Part shown: piece after piece, positions 1 through 11,244 of the stretch
How the letters are laid out: the number at the start of each line of letters is the position of its first letter
How positions within the stretch are numbered: the first letter of the stretch is position 1
Assembly (NCBI RefSeq): GCF_030435805.1
Contig: NC_081307.1
Span: forward strand, 12,382,501-12,446,500
Direction of reading: 5' to 3'
Source: Mustela lutreola
Lineage: Eukaryota; Chordata; Mammalia; Carnivora; Mustelidae
Length of the DNA stretch: 64,000 bases
Position numbers and translations under genes: made by a program
The notes under the pieces: generated by a model
Seen by the model: the letters and a program-made list of their open reading frames with translations, nothing else
The model's database searches: none
What the model was told of the DNA's origin: nothing

Positions 1-650
1 AATACAGGAGAGGTGGAGAGGAAGTTATCAGAGTTGAAGCAAAAGCCAGATGGTCCCTCTACCAAAAAACGACCCTGGTGCCTCCGCCCACCCCCCAATT
101 CAGAACCTGCAGGATCCCGGCGGAGGAAACGCTCACTCACACCCGGCGGACCCCTGAGAGGACAGGCCCACCAGTCCCCCGTGCCGAGCGAGGGGAGAGG
201 AGGTGCTACCTAGGGGCGGAGGAAGAAGCCAAAGGACAGGCCCTGGGAGAACGGCGATGTGGAAGAACAAGGCAGAATCAACACGGGGCCCCTCAGAGGA
301 CGTTGAGTCTTCGGCCCCGCCTCCCCTCACCACATTCCCATCGCTAAATAAAGTCACAATTGTCTGTGTACTGCATCTGGACCCTTCCGGTGTCAACGCG
401 ATCCAACCCCGCAGCACAGGTCAGGGTGCACGAGCCGGGGGCGAGGAGGAACCAGCCCGGGAGCGATGGGCGCGGCGGCTCGTAGGGCGCGGCGACTGGA
501 AGGAAGCCACGTCCCAGCCCTTCTGCTGTGGCTGGTGTCGGGAAAGCCGTGCCCTGCGGCAGCGGATGTCTCGGGTTTCTCCCGCCTCCGGCGCTCCCAC
601 CCAGCGGAACCTGCCCCTGGCGAGCCGCGCCCCCGAAGGGACCAGGACTT
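1..650. other. CpG-rich block of unknown nature at the left edge
   Basis: The stretch is GC- and CpG-rich, unlike the AT-rich flank that follows. Several overlapping reading frames are open on both strands, as expected from base composition alone, and none gives a recognisable protein. An AATAAA-like signal lies near 344, followed by a short stretch ending near 395 in 'ccggtgtca'. It could be an orphan CpG island, a non-coding RNA end, or the end of an old LTR-like element. I cannot choose between these from one partial copy cut by the window edge. Confidence 0.35.
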
Positions 651-769
651 AAGGCTTAAGCAAGCCTTGCTTCACGTAATTTCTGCTGAATGCCTGCTTG
701 ACACACGGGAGGACTTGATACATTTTAACTGTTGCTATTCTTTTTCTTTAGGTATGCCCACTTGCTACA

Positions 770-1200
770 GTGATGTGAGGCACAGGCTTTGGTTTAAAAA
801 GTCCTGGGTTTAGGGGCACCTGGGTGGCTCAGTGGGTTAAAACCTCTGCCTTCGGCTCAGGTCATGATCTCAGGGTCCTGGGATAGAGCCCTCCATCGGC
901 TCTCTGCTCAGCGGGGAGCCTGCTTCCCCTTCTTTCTCTTTGCCTGCCTCTCTGCCTACTTGTGATCTCTGTCAAATAAATAAATAAAAATCTTTTTTAA
1001 AAAATAAGTCTTGGGTTTAAATCCTTCCTCAAATCCCACTTATTAGCTACTTGGCTGTGGCAGAGAGGATTTGCCACCACTCTAAATCTGTTTCCTCAAC
1101 TGTAAAATGGAATTAATGTTACCTACTTTATGGGATTGAATTAGCTAATCTATGTAAAGCACTTAGCATAGTGCCCAGCAGTTAATGGTAGGAATTAGAA
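770..1200 (+). repeat. MIR SINE relic, split by a CAN-SINE
   Basis: The part after the younger insertion reads like MIR: 'ttagctacttggctgtg', then 'cctcaactgtaaaatgg', then a 'gtaaagcacttagcatagtg' tail. The 5' part lies before the CAN-SINE at 813. MIRs are ancient, tRNA-derived, L2-mobilised SINEs. Confidence 0.65.
813..1005 (+). repeat. CAN-SINE (SINEC), + orientation
   Basis: Head 'ggggcacctgggtggctcag', internal 'ctcagggtcctgggat', a CT-rich tract and an 'aaataaataaataaaaatc' tail. It is flanked by imperfect target-site duplications, 'aagtcctgggttta' before and 'aagtcttgggttta' after, so the insertion looks complete. Confidence 0.93.
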
Positions 1201-1562
1201 TTACCATTTAACATATGGTTGTTGGTGTTTCTCCCCCCCCCCCCGCAACTACTTCTTCTCCCTCTCTCTTAATTAAATATTTTGGGGTGAGGGAGGCATT
1301 TCTTTTGAGACCATTTGGAAATCTATTCCTGTTTTTAAGTAGCCTCATTTTTCCATTTTAGTTCATCTTAGTATAATGCATCCATGCTTTCTAGTGTGGA
1401 GGGCAGAGATTTAAAGAAATATAGAAATAAGTGAAGTTACATATAGCTCATGTGTCCTTCAATAGATACCTGTATCAATACAAACAAGGAAGCAGACAAA
1501 AGAGAGTGGATCCACAAAGGCTTTATAAAGGAAGTGACTCTTCAGCGTCATCTTGAAATATA

Positions 1563-1745
1563 AAGGTTTGGAATCAGATAACCCTGTATTTGGACCTGTG
1601 CTCAGCCACTGACTAGCTGTGGGTGAATTAGCTTACCATCTGGCCCGAGTGTCAGTCACCTCCGGTATTCAGTGATGATACTAACACCCACCTACAAATT
1701 GGGTGGGATTAAATTAGCTGATAAATGTGAAAGCCCACGAAATTG
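1563..1745 (+). repeat. MIR SINE relic
   Basis: Contains MIR-like text: 'ggtttggaatcagataacc', 'ccactgactagctgtggg' and a 'gggattaaattagctgataa' region. It is diverged and truncated. Confidence 0.6.
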
Positions 1746-1928
1746 ACAGATAGTAAATTATTAATACATGCTGCGTCTATTAGCTTCCAACCCTCTCCCG
1801 TCCTACCTTCTGCATTACCTTCTCCCTACTAACTCCTCCATCCTCCCTCCCCCTCTCAGCCTTAATTTAGTTTGCTATCACCTGGAAACCTAATACCCGT
1901 CCTAGCTACTAAGAAAAATATAAAGCCA

Positions 1929-2114
1929 GGGCGCCTGGGTGGTTCATTCGATTAAGTGTCTGCCTTCAGCTCCGATCATGATCCCAGGGTCCTGAAATTG
2001 GGTCCCACATCAGGCTCCCTGCTCAGTGGGCAGCCTGCTTCTCCCTCTCCCTCTGCCTCTCTCCCTGCTCATTCTCTCTCTCTCTCAAATAAATAAATAA
2101 AATCTGAAAAAAGA
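1929..2114 (+). repeat. CAN-SINE (SINEC), + orientation
   Basis: Head 'gggcgcctgggtggttcatt' with a tRNA-derived body, CT tract and 'aaataaataaataaaatc' tail. The flanking duplication 'aaatataaagcc' is present on both sides. Confidence 0.93.
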
Positions 2115-2419
2115 AAAAATATAAAGCCGCCCGAGTTGCATCTGATCATTAATGGACCATTAATGAAGATATTGATCCATGGACAACTTCTATGGTAACC
2201 TGAAAACATCTGCCCCTGTTGTCCATAGCATGCCTTAAAGCATATTTTTCCAGCTTTTTGAGAAAAGTGAAACGCAGGTTTGAAACAGAAGTCTTGCCAA
2301 AGCTTGAGATCAATTTCACCTATACCTTCTCAACCTACCACCCCTAAAGACTCTGTCACTTAAAATGAGGTTAGTCCAATAATATGTGCTCTTCTACGAT
2401 TTGACCTGTGACCATTTTT

Positions 2420-2611
2420 TTTAAAGTATTCTATTTATTTATTTGATGGAGAGAGAGAAAGAGAGCGCACATAAGCAGGGGGAGCCGCAGAGGGAGAGGG
2501 AGAAGCAGGTTTGCTGAGCAGGGAGCTAGTTGCAGGGCTTGATCCCAAGACCCCAGGACCATGACCTGAGTCAAGGCAGAAGTTCAACTAACTGAGCCAC
2601 CCAGGCGCCCG
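2420..2611 (-). repeat. CAN-SINE (SINEC), - orientation
   Basis: Reads as the reverse complement, from a T-rich tail through a GA-rich tract to 'gccacccaggcgccc'. Flanking duplications 'cctgtgaccattttt' and 'cttgtgaccgttttt' differ at two positions, which suggests moderate age. Confidence 0.92.
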
Positions 2612-3357
2612 GACTTGTGACCGTTTTTTACTGACTTTTGGGGGGGGACAACAAATTAAAATTTGAAATCTCCCAAGCCGATCCTTTGTTTTGAATGATG
2701 AGGATTTCATTTCTTCACGTAAACCACCATGCCAAGAAGGCATGGAGGAGAATTGAGTTTGCTTCTCTAGAGAGGAAAAGGCTAGGAGGGGACATTAATC
2801 CTGGCCTGAAGCCTGTGATGGAACCTCCTCTGTAGCACAGAATTGACCTGAGGATTGTGTCCCTTTAGCCAATAAGTACTAGAGAAGGAAAACCAGAGAT
2901 CAAAGCCTCACTGACCACCCCTGCTGGGAACATAGTCAATCCTGATTTCAACTAATAATGTATTCTCATCTGAAACCAGGTCCAGCCTGACCTTATCAAC
3001 TTCCTGCTTCCCTCCTGCAGACAACTCTCCCCGAGTCCTCATCTGCCTGATTTTCAACAGCATCCCCTGATGGCCTTCATTCCCTCTCTACCTCCCCCAT
3101 CAACAATGAACTAAGGATTGGGGACAGCAACACCGAGCTTGCCTTCCAAGTGTTGACCATCTTGGAACCCACAAGGTGATTACCATAGAAAATCAAGTAA
3201 AGCTAAACATCACTAAAAGGCAGCACACGTGAGGAGTAGGGGTATGAGTGTCTTCCAGCTTCAGGGGGAAAGGCCTTCACTAAGAGCCGAGCTGCCCAAA
3301 GGGGGTTTCTGGGGGGAAATCCGCTCTTCCTCTCCATTGTGTGGGGTCACTGGTTTA

Positions 3358-3570
3358 GAACAGTTAAGGACATGAACTTCGAGTCAAACTGCCAGGGTCT
3401 GAAACTCAGTTCAGTCCATAACTAGCGTGTGGCCCTGGCAAATGACTTCACCTACCTGGGCCTCAGTCTCCTCCTCCCTAAAATGGGGACAGTGATAATG
3501 TCCCCCTGTCGCACAGACCTGGGGTGCGGATAAACTGAGTGCAGAGATGTGAAACACGTGGTATATAGTA
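3358..3570 (+). repeat. MIR SINE relic
   Basis: Shows the MIR order of motifs: 'gccagggtctgaaactcag', 'agcgtgtggccctggcaa', 'cctcagtctcctcctccc' and 'aaaatggggacagtgataat'. It lies about 300 bases upstream of the DUSP26 CpG island. Confidence 0.65.
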
Positions 3571-3879
3571 AATACGAACCAGGGCTACCGACCCGTGTCA
3601 TTTACGACTCGGTGTTACTGAGAAGAAGCAATGGACAAAGTGAGGCGCGCCATCCTGTCTACGCGATTAACTCATGCTGCCCGGGGAGGAGCGAGTGTGT
3701 TAAAGGCACCGTCTGGGACGGCTTGTATAATGTCATCCTCAAGCAAAATGCCTTGTAATTGGCGCAGCTCCTAACACACACGTCCGCCCGAGCATGCACG
3801 CGAGGCGGGGCTGCTCGGCTGCGTGGTCTGGGTCTGGTCTGTAAACACCCGCGGGCGAGCCCGCGCGGCGTGTCCGCTC

Positions 3880-4420
3880 GGGCCGCCGGGTGAGGCTGCG
3901 TCTCTGGGTGTCACCGACACACACACACACACTGATAGGAACCCTGCTTCGACGTGCGTGTCACCGGCTTAAAAATAGAGGCTAAGGCGTCAGCCGGTCT
4001 CGCAGCGGCAGCGGGCGGGGGCGGCGGCGGCGGCGGCAGGAGAGTCATGGCCGTGGCGCTCGCTGCGCCTGCCCTCGGCCTCCGGGACTGAGACCCCGCG
4101 CCGCCCTCGCACCGAGGTAGAGGGGCTGCGGGGCGGGGGCGGGGGCGGGGGCGGGGGCGGGGGCGGTCGCCTCCCTCGCGGCGCGCAGAGGCGCTCGGCT
4201 CCGGGCTGGGGGTGGTGGGGAGGGAGGACCGAAGGCGGGGACGCGGGAGCCGAGCCAGCAGAGCTCCCCCGGGCTCCCTCCCTGCACCCCCAGCGCCGGG
4301 CTGTCTGGGCTGGCCGCGGCCGGGGCGACAGCCATGAACCTGTTAGAACCGCCGCGGCGGCGGCGGGCGGGCGGCCGGCGGGAGGGATGCGGCGGACGCG
4401 GGCGCCTGAACGCGGTGGAT
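3880..4420 (+). promoter_or_regulatory. DUSP26: DUSP26 CpG island, promoter and probable non-coding first exon
   Basis: A sharply CpG-rich block lies 1.7 kb upstream of the DUSP26 start codon on the same strand. 'ttaaaaatag' at 3969-3978 fits the MEF2 consensus YTAWWWWTAR exactly and could also act as a weak TATA-like element. GC boxes follow around 4010-4025. A candidate splice donor, 'accgag|gtagag', lies at 4116/4117 and could join the acceptor at 6109/6110. The resulting leader would carry a 14-codon upstream ORF (ATG 4047, stop 4089-4091). The promoter call rests on position and composition; exact exon ends are inferred. MEF2 input would fit the muscle, heart and brain expression reported for DUSP26. 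Confidence 0.65.
4131..4166 (+). repeat. GGGGGC hexanucleotide repeat (G-quadruplex-prone)
   Basis: Five perfect GGGGGC units (4135-4164) sit between a leading GGGC and a trailing GG. The tract begins 14 bases after the candidate first-exon donor of DUSP26, so it would lie at the very start of intron 1. With six or more runs of G it should readily form G-quadruplexes. Confidence 0.95.
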
Positions 4421-4639
4421 GGGGTTGGAGAAGGCCGAGGGGGGTACCCGGGGACGGAATGGGGCTCCTCCAGCCCCGGGGAGAAATAGAGTCCCCACGA
4501 GCTCCTTCCTACCTGTGAGCTCCTTCCCGCTTCCCCTTTACCATGTAGTGTCCATCACCATCACCGGGGCAGCAGAAGCTATTTCGAGAAACCGTTCTTT
4601 GGGGATCAAGTGATGGGGTCTTTAGGAGCGAGGAGACAA

Positions 4640-4705
4640 GGCAGGTGATGTTGATGATGGTCGAACGATGATGATGGTGGTGGTGATGGCGATGGTGGCT
4701 ATGGT
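4640..4705 (+). repeat. Degenerate GAT/GGT trinucleotide tract
   Basis: A run of 'gatgatggtggtggtgatgg'-type triplets with interruptions. It is not part of a coding frame that I can support. Confidence 0.7.
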
Positions 4706-6109
4706 GCTATTATCTCTGTGGTCTCTCCACACCCCAGCCTTTGCAAAAATCTCTCTCCCTGAACACCCTAAGGTCCAGGCTCCCCTCAGCAGCCCTGATC
4801 CTAATGCCCCTGCACGCTAAGACCTGTTATTGCGTGGTCTCCCCTGGCCTAAGGGAAAGGAGAGCTGGGGTCCCTGGCTCACGGGGAGGGATGAGTTCAC
4901 AGAGCGTGTGCAGGTCAAAGATGGCCTCTAGCTAGTGGACTTTCGGTTGAGGACCAGGAAGGGAGCGAAAAGGGAATCCTTGGGACCAGCCCAGCCAGGT
5001 GATGGGAGAGGAGGAGGAGAAAGGGGCTCTTATCACAATGGCCTTTCTGCCTGAAGGACCCTGGCCAAGTCTCAAAGGCTGGCCCTTCCCAGCTCTGCCG
5101 TTCTGAACAAGCTCCCACTTTCAGAAAGGCCAGCCGTCCACAGAGAGTCCAGGGAACACCTGCTAAGCCCCTCACTGCCAGCCCCATACCCCGCATAGGG
5201 TCACTTGACTTCACCAGCAATACAGATGGCCATTTCAGCCTCTGAGACCCTGGCAGGAGCCCTCATCCGTCCCGTTCTTCAGCCCCTAGCCTCCGCCTCT
5301 CCCCTCCACACCCAGACACATTACTCCAGCCCTGCTTGACTCAGAAATGAGAGATGAGGTTTGATCAGTGATGTCTGCATGCTGATCGAAGGAGAGTGGT
5401 TTGGCCGTTGCGCACATACCTTGGAACCCTCTTCCATTAGTGCATGCCTTCAGCAAGTGTTTTTCAAAAACTTACACTTCCTCTTTATTGCTGTTCCCCC
5501 ACTTTCCCAGCCCCCAACATACACATCCCACAGTAGGCCTAACTCTGAGGCAGTGGCAGGGCAGGAATGGGTTAAAGTAGCCCATATCTCTGGTGCTGAG
5601 AATCGGGCTTGGCATATGTCATGGCCCCAGCTGCTGCTGTCTTCCCGCTAATTCCCTCCGGATGGGTCCAGAGCCACCCCCCATTCCAATCCCAGCTCCC
5701 TGGGCTCTCTGCCTGGAGCCCCAGGCAGATGAGACCCAGATTCCGGCTGGCAAGAGCTCCCACAACGGGCACTGCCACCCAAATATCAAATGTGTGTGTG
5801 TGTGTGTTTATGTGTGTGTGTTGGGAGTGGGGGTGGAGTGGCGGAGCAGAAAGCCAGCAGCTGGGCAGCTCCCTCTCCCCGTAAACAAGGACATGTGACT
5901 CCCACCTCCTTGCCTGGCGGAGCCAAAGAGCAGAAAGGAGCCACTGCAGCTTGAGAGAGAGAGTAATTGTGGTGCCCCCCCTGCCCCCAGGGCCAGAGTT
6001 CCCTTCCCTCCCTTGAGAGGCTTCTCCCCAGGGCCCAGCCCAGCTGGCAAGAAGGGAAGCAGCTGCTCGGGACCCAGTCAGGTGTGTCTCCGTTCCCTCC
6101 CTCCTGCAG
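4706..6109. other. DUSP26 presumed intron 1, mostly unique sequence
   Basis: No gene, SINE or conserved coding frame is seen between the CpG island and the exon at 6110, apart from the GT tract at 5791. The acceptor at the right end is a good polypyrimidine tract, 'gttccctccctcctgcag'. Confidence 0.6.
5791..5822 (+). repeat. (TG)n microsatellite
   Basis: Alternating TG interrupted once by 'tta', giving two blocks. Likely polymorphic. Confidence 0.95.
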
Positions 6110-6170
6110 CAACAGCCACCGGAGACTGACCTGTCAGCAGCTCGAGGACACGCCTGCAGCTGCCTCTGAG

Positions 6171-8918
6171 ATGTGTCCTGGTAACTGGCTCTGGGCCTCC
6201 ATGACTTTTATGGCCCGCTTCTCCCGGAGCGGCTCAAGGTCTCCCGTTCGCACTAGAGGGGCCCTGGAGGAGATGCCCTCGGTTCAACATCCCTTCCTCA
6301 ATGTCTTTGAGTTGGAGAGGCTGCTCTACACAGGCAAGACCGCCTGTAACCATGCCGATGAGGTCTGGCCGGGCCTCTACCTCGGAGACCAGTACGTAGC
6401 CGGCAGCCCGGGGTCATGGCTGTGTGTGTGTGTGTGTGTGTGTGTACGCACGCAAGAAGGAGAAGGGTGGCGGGGAGGCCCTGAGTCGTGTTGTTGGTTC
6501 CAGGTTGAGGAGGGAGGGGCAGGGGTGCATGGGCAGAGAGTGGAGGCTGGAGGGTTTGGGGGAGCTGGGGCAGGATTATTGATATGCCCAACTCTGGACA
6601 GCTAGTCTCTGTTTAAGCAATAATGTCACTCACTTAGCAAAATTAATTATTGAGTGCCGATGTCATGCAGCGGACATCACAGATGACTTCCCTGACCTTC
6701 CATCTGTGGAGCCGTGATGCTGGTGAAGGGCAGCCATTGGGGGCCAGGAGGTGGGTGGCAAGCCGAGGGGGTGTCCAGGCAAAGCCGCAGTACACGCAGA
6801 CGTTCTGGGGCTTGGGGGCCCTGGAGAGAAGAGCATCCAGGGAAGAGTCCCCCTCACTTTTCTCTCTCTCAAGGGCTTCATTGTGTACAAGGAGCTTTTC
6901 ACATGCATTTTCTCTCTTAATCTTCACAACAGCCTTGGGAGGTAGGTACCACTGCCCTCAGGTTACAAAAGGCAAAACTGAAGCTCAGAGATGTTGTGAC
7001 TGGCCCAAGGTCAGATGGGTCGTGAGTAGCAGAGCCAGGACTTGGAGGTTCAAGTTCAGTGCTCGTCGTACTTGAGGAGTTTGCACTGGACAGAGCATTG
7101 GCCCTGAGGTATGGCCATTTTGCCTGAGAGGCGTCTGGCACTAAGCTGAGGGAGATGGGCCAGAGGAACACCCCAAGGTGATGTCAGAAGACAGGGTCAT
7201 ATGAGCATAGAACAACTGGTAGAACGTGAGAAGGTTCTGGGTATCAAAGAGAGTAGAAAGCAACAGGGGAGGGGCGCCAGGGTGGCTCAGTGGGTTAAGC
7301 CTCTGCCTTCTGCTCAGGTCATGATCTCAGGGTCCTGGGATCGAGCCTCGAGCCTGCTTCCCCCTCTCTCTCTCTGCCTGCCTCTCTGCCTACTTGTGAT
7401 CTCTCTCTCTCTCTCTTTCTCTCAAATAAAATCTTGAAAAAAAGAGAAAGCAGCAGGGGAGTTAGGTTGGGAGCCAGGGTCAGAATACTATCACCTCCAG
7501 GTTAGCAGGGAGGTTGAACATGAGCTGTTCCAACAACCCAGCCAAGGTCCAGATCCCCACTGGTACACCGACCTCCATGTTGACCTTTTCTGTCTCTGCT
7601 TGAATACCCCCAGTGACGGGAGAGTCATTACCCCAAAGGTGTTTATCTTTTTCTTCAGCTGGATTTCACGGTTAGTACATACCTCCATACACGAAGTACA
7701 GAACCACTCAGTCCTGCCCACAAATCAAGTAAAATCCCACTGCCTTGGAGGACTCTTTCAGTATTTTACATTATGGCTATAGTTAGCCACTCCATTAGTC
7801 TTCTCTTCTCCAGGCAGAACCTCCCCCAGAACTCTCAACCCTCGCTCTAGGATGAGACTCCAGGTCGTTGCCATCTTGGTCCCCCGCTCTGGGTCCTCCG
7901 GAGGCGCGGCAGAGGCCTGGAGCCAGTGACCTTAGCGAGGCGGCGGACAGGGTGGAGGCCACAGCTTCTTGGCCTGGAGCCTAGCCGCCTTTACCGTCTG
8001 CTCTACACAGGGACATCGCCAACAACCGCCGGGAGCTCCGCCGCCTGGGCATCACGCACATCCTCAATGCCTCCCACAGCAGGTGGCGAGGCACCCCCGA
8101 GGCCTACGAGGGGCTGGGCATCCGATATCTGGGTGTCGAGGCCCATGACTCGCCAGCCTTTGACATGAGCATCCACTTCCAGACAGCTGCCGACTTCATC
8201 CACCGGGCGCTGAACCAGCCAGGAGGTAGGAGGGAGCGGCCGGGGGAGGGACATGGAGTCGGGGGGTGGGGGGGGGGGGGCGGAGGGCTCAAGGCAGGAG
8301 AGATTTGAGCGACAGGACAGAGGCTCAGTATCTGATATGAAGGCCAAAAAGCCACTGTCATCTGTTTGTAAAAGGTGGTGCATGAGAACACAAGAAGGAA
8401 AGAATCCACAGTGTTCACCGAGGCCCAATGCTAATGTACTTGATACACTCAGGCAGATCACCACTCTGTGCGAGACTCGGTTTTGCATTAGTGACAAGCA
8501 TCTGTCTCCCTGGGAGCCCTTTTTAGGCTCCCGGAGGCTGAGCTGCTGCGTGCTATGGGTCTGTGTATCCTGTCCAGGCATCCCAGGGGTCAGCATTCCT
8601 CCCACCCGCAGTCTGCACCCCGCTTCCCCATCTCCCTCCTCACCCAACCCTGTAGCCCTCGCCGCCTCCAGCCCACCACATATGGTCCCACGGCCGCCTC
8701 GTGTGTCTGTCCTCGCAGGGAAGATCCTGGTGCACTGCGCCGTGGGCGTGAGCCGGTCCGCCACGCTGGTGCTGGCCTACCTCATGCTGTACCACCACCT
8801 CACCCTTGTGGAGGCCATCAAGAAGGTCAAGGACCACCGAGGCATCATCCCCAACCGGGGCTTCTTGCGGCAGCTCCTGGCCCTGGATCGCAGGCTGCGG
8901 CAGGGTCTGGAGGCATGA
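6171..8918 (+). CDS. DUSP26: DUSP26, dual-specificity protein phosphatase 26 (three coding exons)
   Basis: Coding exons are 6171-6391, 8011-8225 and 8719-8918, all with GT/AG borders. They sum to 636 nt, giving 211 aa, which is the human DUSP26 length. The protein starts [17 protein letters not shown]. The atypical DUSP domain fills about residues 60-205. The signature HCAVGVSR places the catalytic Cys at 152 and Arg at 158, and the general acid is Asp120 in VEAHDSP. It lacks an N-terminal CH2 (rhodanese-like) domain, as atypical DUSPs do. A leader exon probably starts at 6110, just after an acceptor, 61 bases before the ATG. Family knowledge: DUSP26 (MKP8) is a neuronal and muscle-enriched cytosolic/nuclear phosphatase reported to act on MAP kinases, p53, AKAP-Gbeta-linked adhesion (via KIF3/KAP3) and FADD. 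Key residues are intact, so it should be active. Confidence 0.98.
6421..6445 (+). repeat. (TG)n microsatellite just inside DUSP26 intron
   Basis: An uninterrupted TG run begins 29 bases after the splice donor 'gtacgt' at 6392. Its closeness to the donor makes length variation potentially relevant to splicing; that is inference. Confidence 0.95.
6893..7060 (-). repeat. MIR SINE relic in DUSP26 intron
   Basis: The + strand shows reverse-complement MIR text such as 'cttcacaacagccttgggag', 'aactgaagctcagagatg' and 'tggcccaaggtcag'. Confidence 0.7.
7271..7444 (+). repeat. CAN-SINE (SINEC), + orientation, in DUSP26 intron
   Basis: Has the head 'ggggcgccagggtggctcag' and the tail 'ctcaaataaaatcttg'. 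Duplications 'agaaagcaacagggga' and 'agaaagcagcagggga' flank it. Part of the middle is missing between 'gatcgagcctcg' and 'agcctgcttc', so it is an internally shortened copy. Confidence 0.92.
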
Positions 8919-9590
8919 GGGGAGGGGACAGGAGGTCAGGCCAGGTGCATTTGGCCCTGGCTCCCAGCTGGAGAGAGGAGGCCCAGATAACCCATCCTCT
9001 CCTGGGGGCAGGAGAGCAAGAGGGCTGGGGCTCCCACCACTGCTGCTGTTGGTCGGGAGGGGCTGGGGGGTGAGGCTGGCTGGTGTGCTGGGCACCCAGG
9101 AGGGAGCTGACCGGGGAAGGAAGCAGCTAAAGCTGTAAGTAGACGGCAGTCCTCGGACTCCGACACCCTGGATTCCAGCCAGGCTGCTCCCAGTCACCCA
9201 GAGCCCCCTCCGCACCCTCCCCCATTGTGCCCAAGTGTTCCCCCTCGCTCATTTAAGAACACAAGTGTCATCTCTGTCCCGTGCCTGTGCAGGGAGTCAG
9301 TGATGCTGCAAGCACGAACGCCATGCCATGGTGTAGATATGTTGTGTAGATGGTGGTGTCGAGACAGACGGTAAAGAGAGGGTGTGAAAAGCTGTGAAAC
9401 CAGAGGGAGACACTCACAGACTTGTTACTCCAAGCGCAGGAAGAGAAGGTGTGGGAGGGTTGGCGCTGTGCCCGCGGGCGCTGGTCGCGGCCAGAAGCCG
9501 CAGAGGTGCATGCCTGCGAGTCTTGAGATGATGGCTCGCCTCCTGGCTGCAGATGTCTTGAGGAAAAATAAAGCTGGTGGACACGACTTT
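8919..9590 (+). other. DUSP26: DUSP26 3' UTR with poly(A) signal
   Basis: Sequence after the TGA is repeat-free and ends with a canonical AATAAA at 9567-9572, followed by GT-rich 'gctggtgg'. This gives a 3' UTR of about 670 nt. The cleavage site itself is inferred. Confidence 0.7.
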
Positions 9591-11244
9591 GGTGAAGTCA
9601 TTGACAGCTTGTAGGGGCTCCCCACCTCTCTCCTGGAAGCCCCTAGCTTTCTGGCCATAGGAACAGTTCCTGACTCCCTCCTCGTGGTCATAAACCTCCA
9701 GCGGTTCTCGGGGTGGTTCTTTCAAGTCCAATTTCACCGTGGCCACAAGCGAAATCTTGAGGTGTTGTTTCCCACTGTGCCCACACAGGGGCAGCAGAGG
9801 ACCAAAAAATGTTAGGTCTGCACGGCTTAAATTAGGTCTCTGTTCCCCAGCTCAGGCATGCAGGAAATACTGCTTTATTTTCCAAAAAATTTCCAGATTC
9901 TCTATCAAGTCCCCATCATGATGGGATAGCAGAATATGAATCTTCAGTCAACCCCTTCCCTAAATTCTACATTCAGGGGGTATGGGGTTTGCTTGGTAAC
10001 AAGAAATCGGAGGAGAGGGAAGGAGGGGTGATATAATTGCTTCCTCTTAACATCTTTCCAGGTTTGCCTCACCCGAATATAACGCAATCTCCTTAGTAAA
10101 CTTGGTAAAAATGTAGACTCACCAACCAGAGAGAGTAGTATGGTGTTTCTGCTATCCTAGTCGCCCAAACTGCCAGCCACCGTCTCCTTTTAGAAAAAAA
10201 CATGTTCCCAGAACAGAGTATCTGCATGAAGGGAAGAAGGAGACAGATGAGAAGGTGAAAAATACAGGGAAAGGAAATCCCTTCATATACCTGAAGAGTA
10301 TACCCCAAAGTATAGAAAGTATAGAAGTATAGAAAAGTATAGAAACTCAGAATCTCAAAGCTAGAAGGTGCTTTCCTGGATGATGCATTTCCACCCTCCA
10401 ACAAGGCATGAATAAATTCTCTCTTTAATATCTTTGAAGATCTCCATCCAGCATCTCCTCGGACACCTTCGATGGTGAGGAACTGGTACAGAACTTCCAT
10501 GCCATCATGCCAGCTCGGAATATGAGAAAGCTCTACAGTCACACATGGGTTACGCAGTCCGGTTACAGAGGTCGTGACGTGAGGCCAACAGATCTGCCAG
10601 CCTGTGCTCCCTGGCTATGGGGGCCTTTGGGCAGGTCCCTTTGCTTCTTCCTCACGTCGTCTCATGCGAGAGTTCTGCCTGCTTCCACAGGGTCGCAATG
10701 GGTGTTTAAGTATGTGGTACTGAGCTCAGAGCACAGTCAGTATTTAATAAGTGTTCTTTGTCTTGCCCTGTCCCTCCCTGTAGTTTGAAGCCAGCTCTCC
10801 TGGCTCTCCTGTGTTCTCTGCTTTCCGCCTTGCCGCTTTGATCGTGTCCAAGAGTCTGCCTTTGTCCCGTTTCAAGTTTCTTCCCCAGCCTGGCTGACAG
10901 TGGCGTCTCTCTTCGGTTGGTGGCAACCAGGGCTGGTCTTAGTGCTTCAAGCAGAGTGTAGTCGCTGGGACCTCAGGTTTCTAGGACTGTTGAGGGTCAA
11001 GTTTATCTAAGGGGTAGAGTAAGGCCTTCATTAGGAATGTGGATTCCAAAGAAAATGCATTGACTCCCTACCAGAACCATGGGCAGGAGGACTTAAGAAT
11101 AAGTAGAAATAACCCAGAAGTCAGTCATCCAAGAGGATGGACTGACTACTAACCTGACCAGCACAGAGTACCGTGGACTTGGCACCTCCTTTGTTCTAGT
11201 CTAGTACATGTATCTGTTACTGTTGATGTAACCCGCAGCGCCTT

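Noticed and set aside
4045-4335. Minus-strand frame with an Ala-Pro repeat
   Set aside because: It is the antisense translation of the GGGGGC repeat and CpG island, not evidence of a gene.
8003-8764. 253-codon minus-strand frame across DUSP26 exons 2 and 3
   Set aside because: A shadow of the real gene: it is antisense to two true exons and runs through the intron between them.
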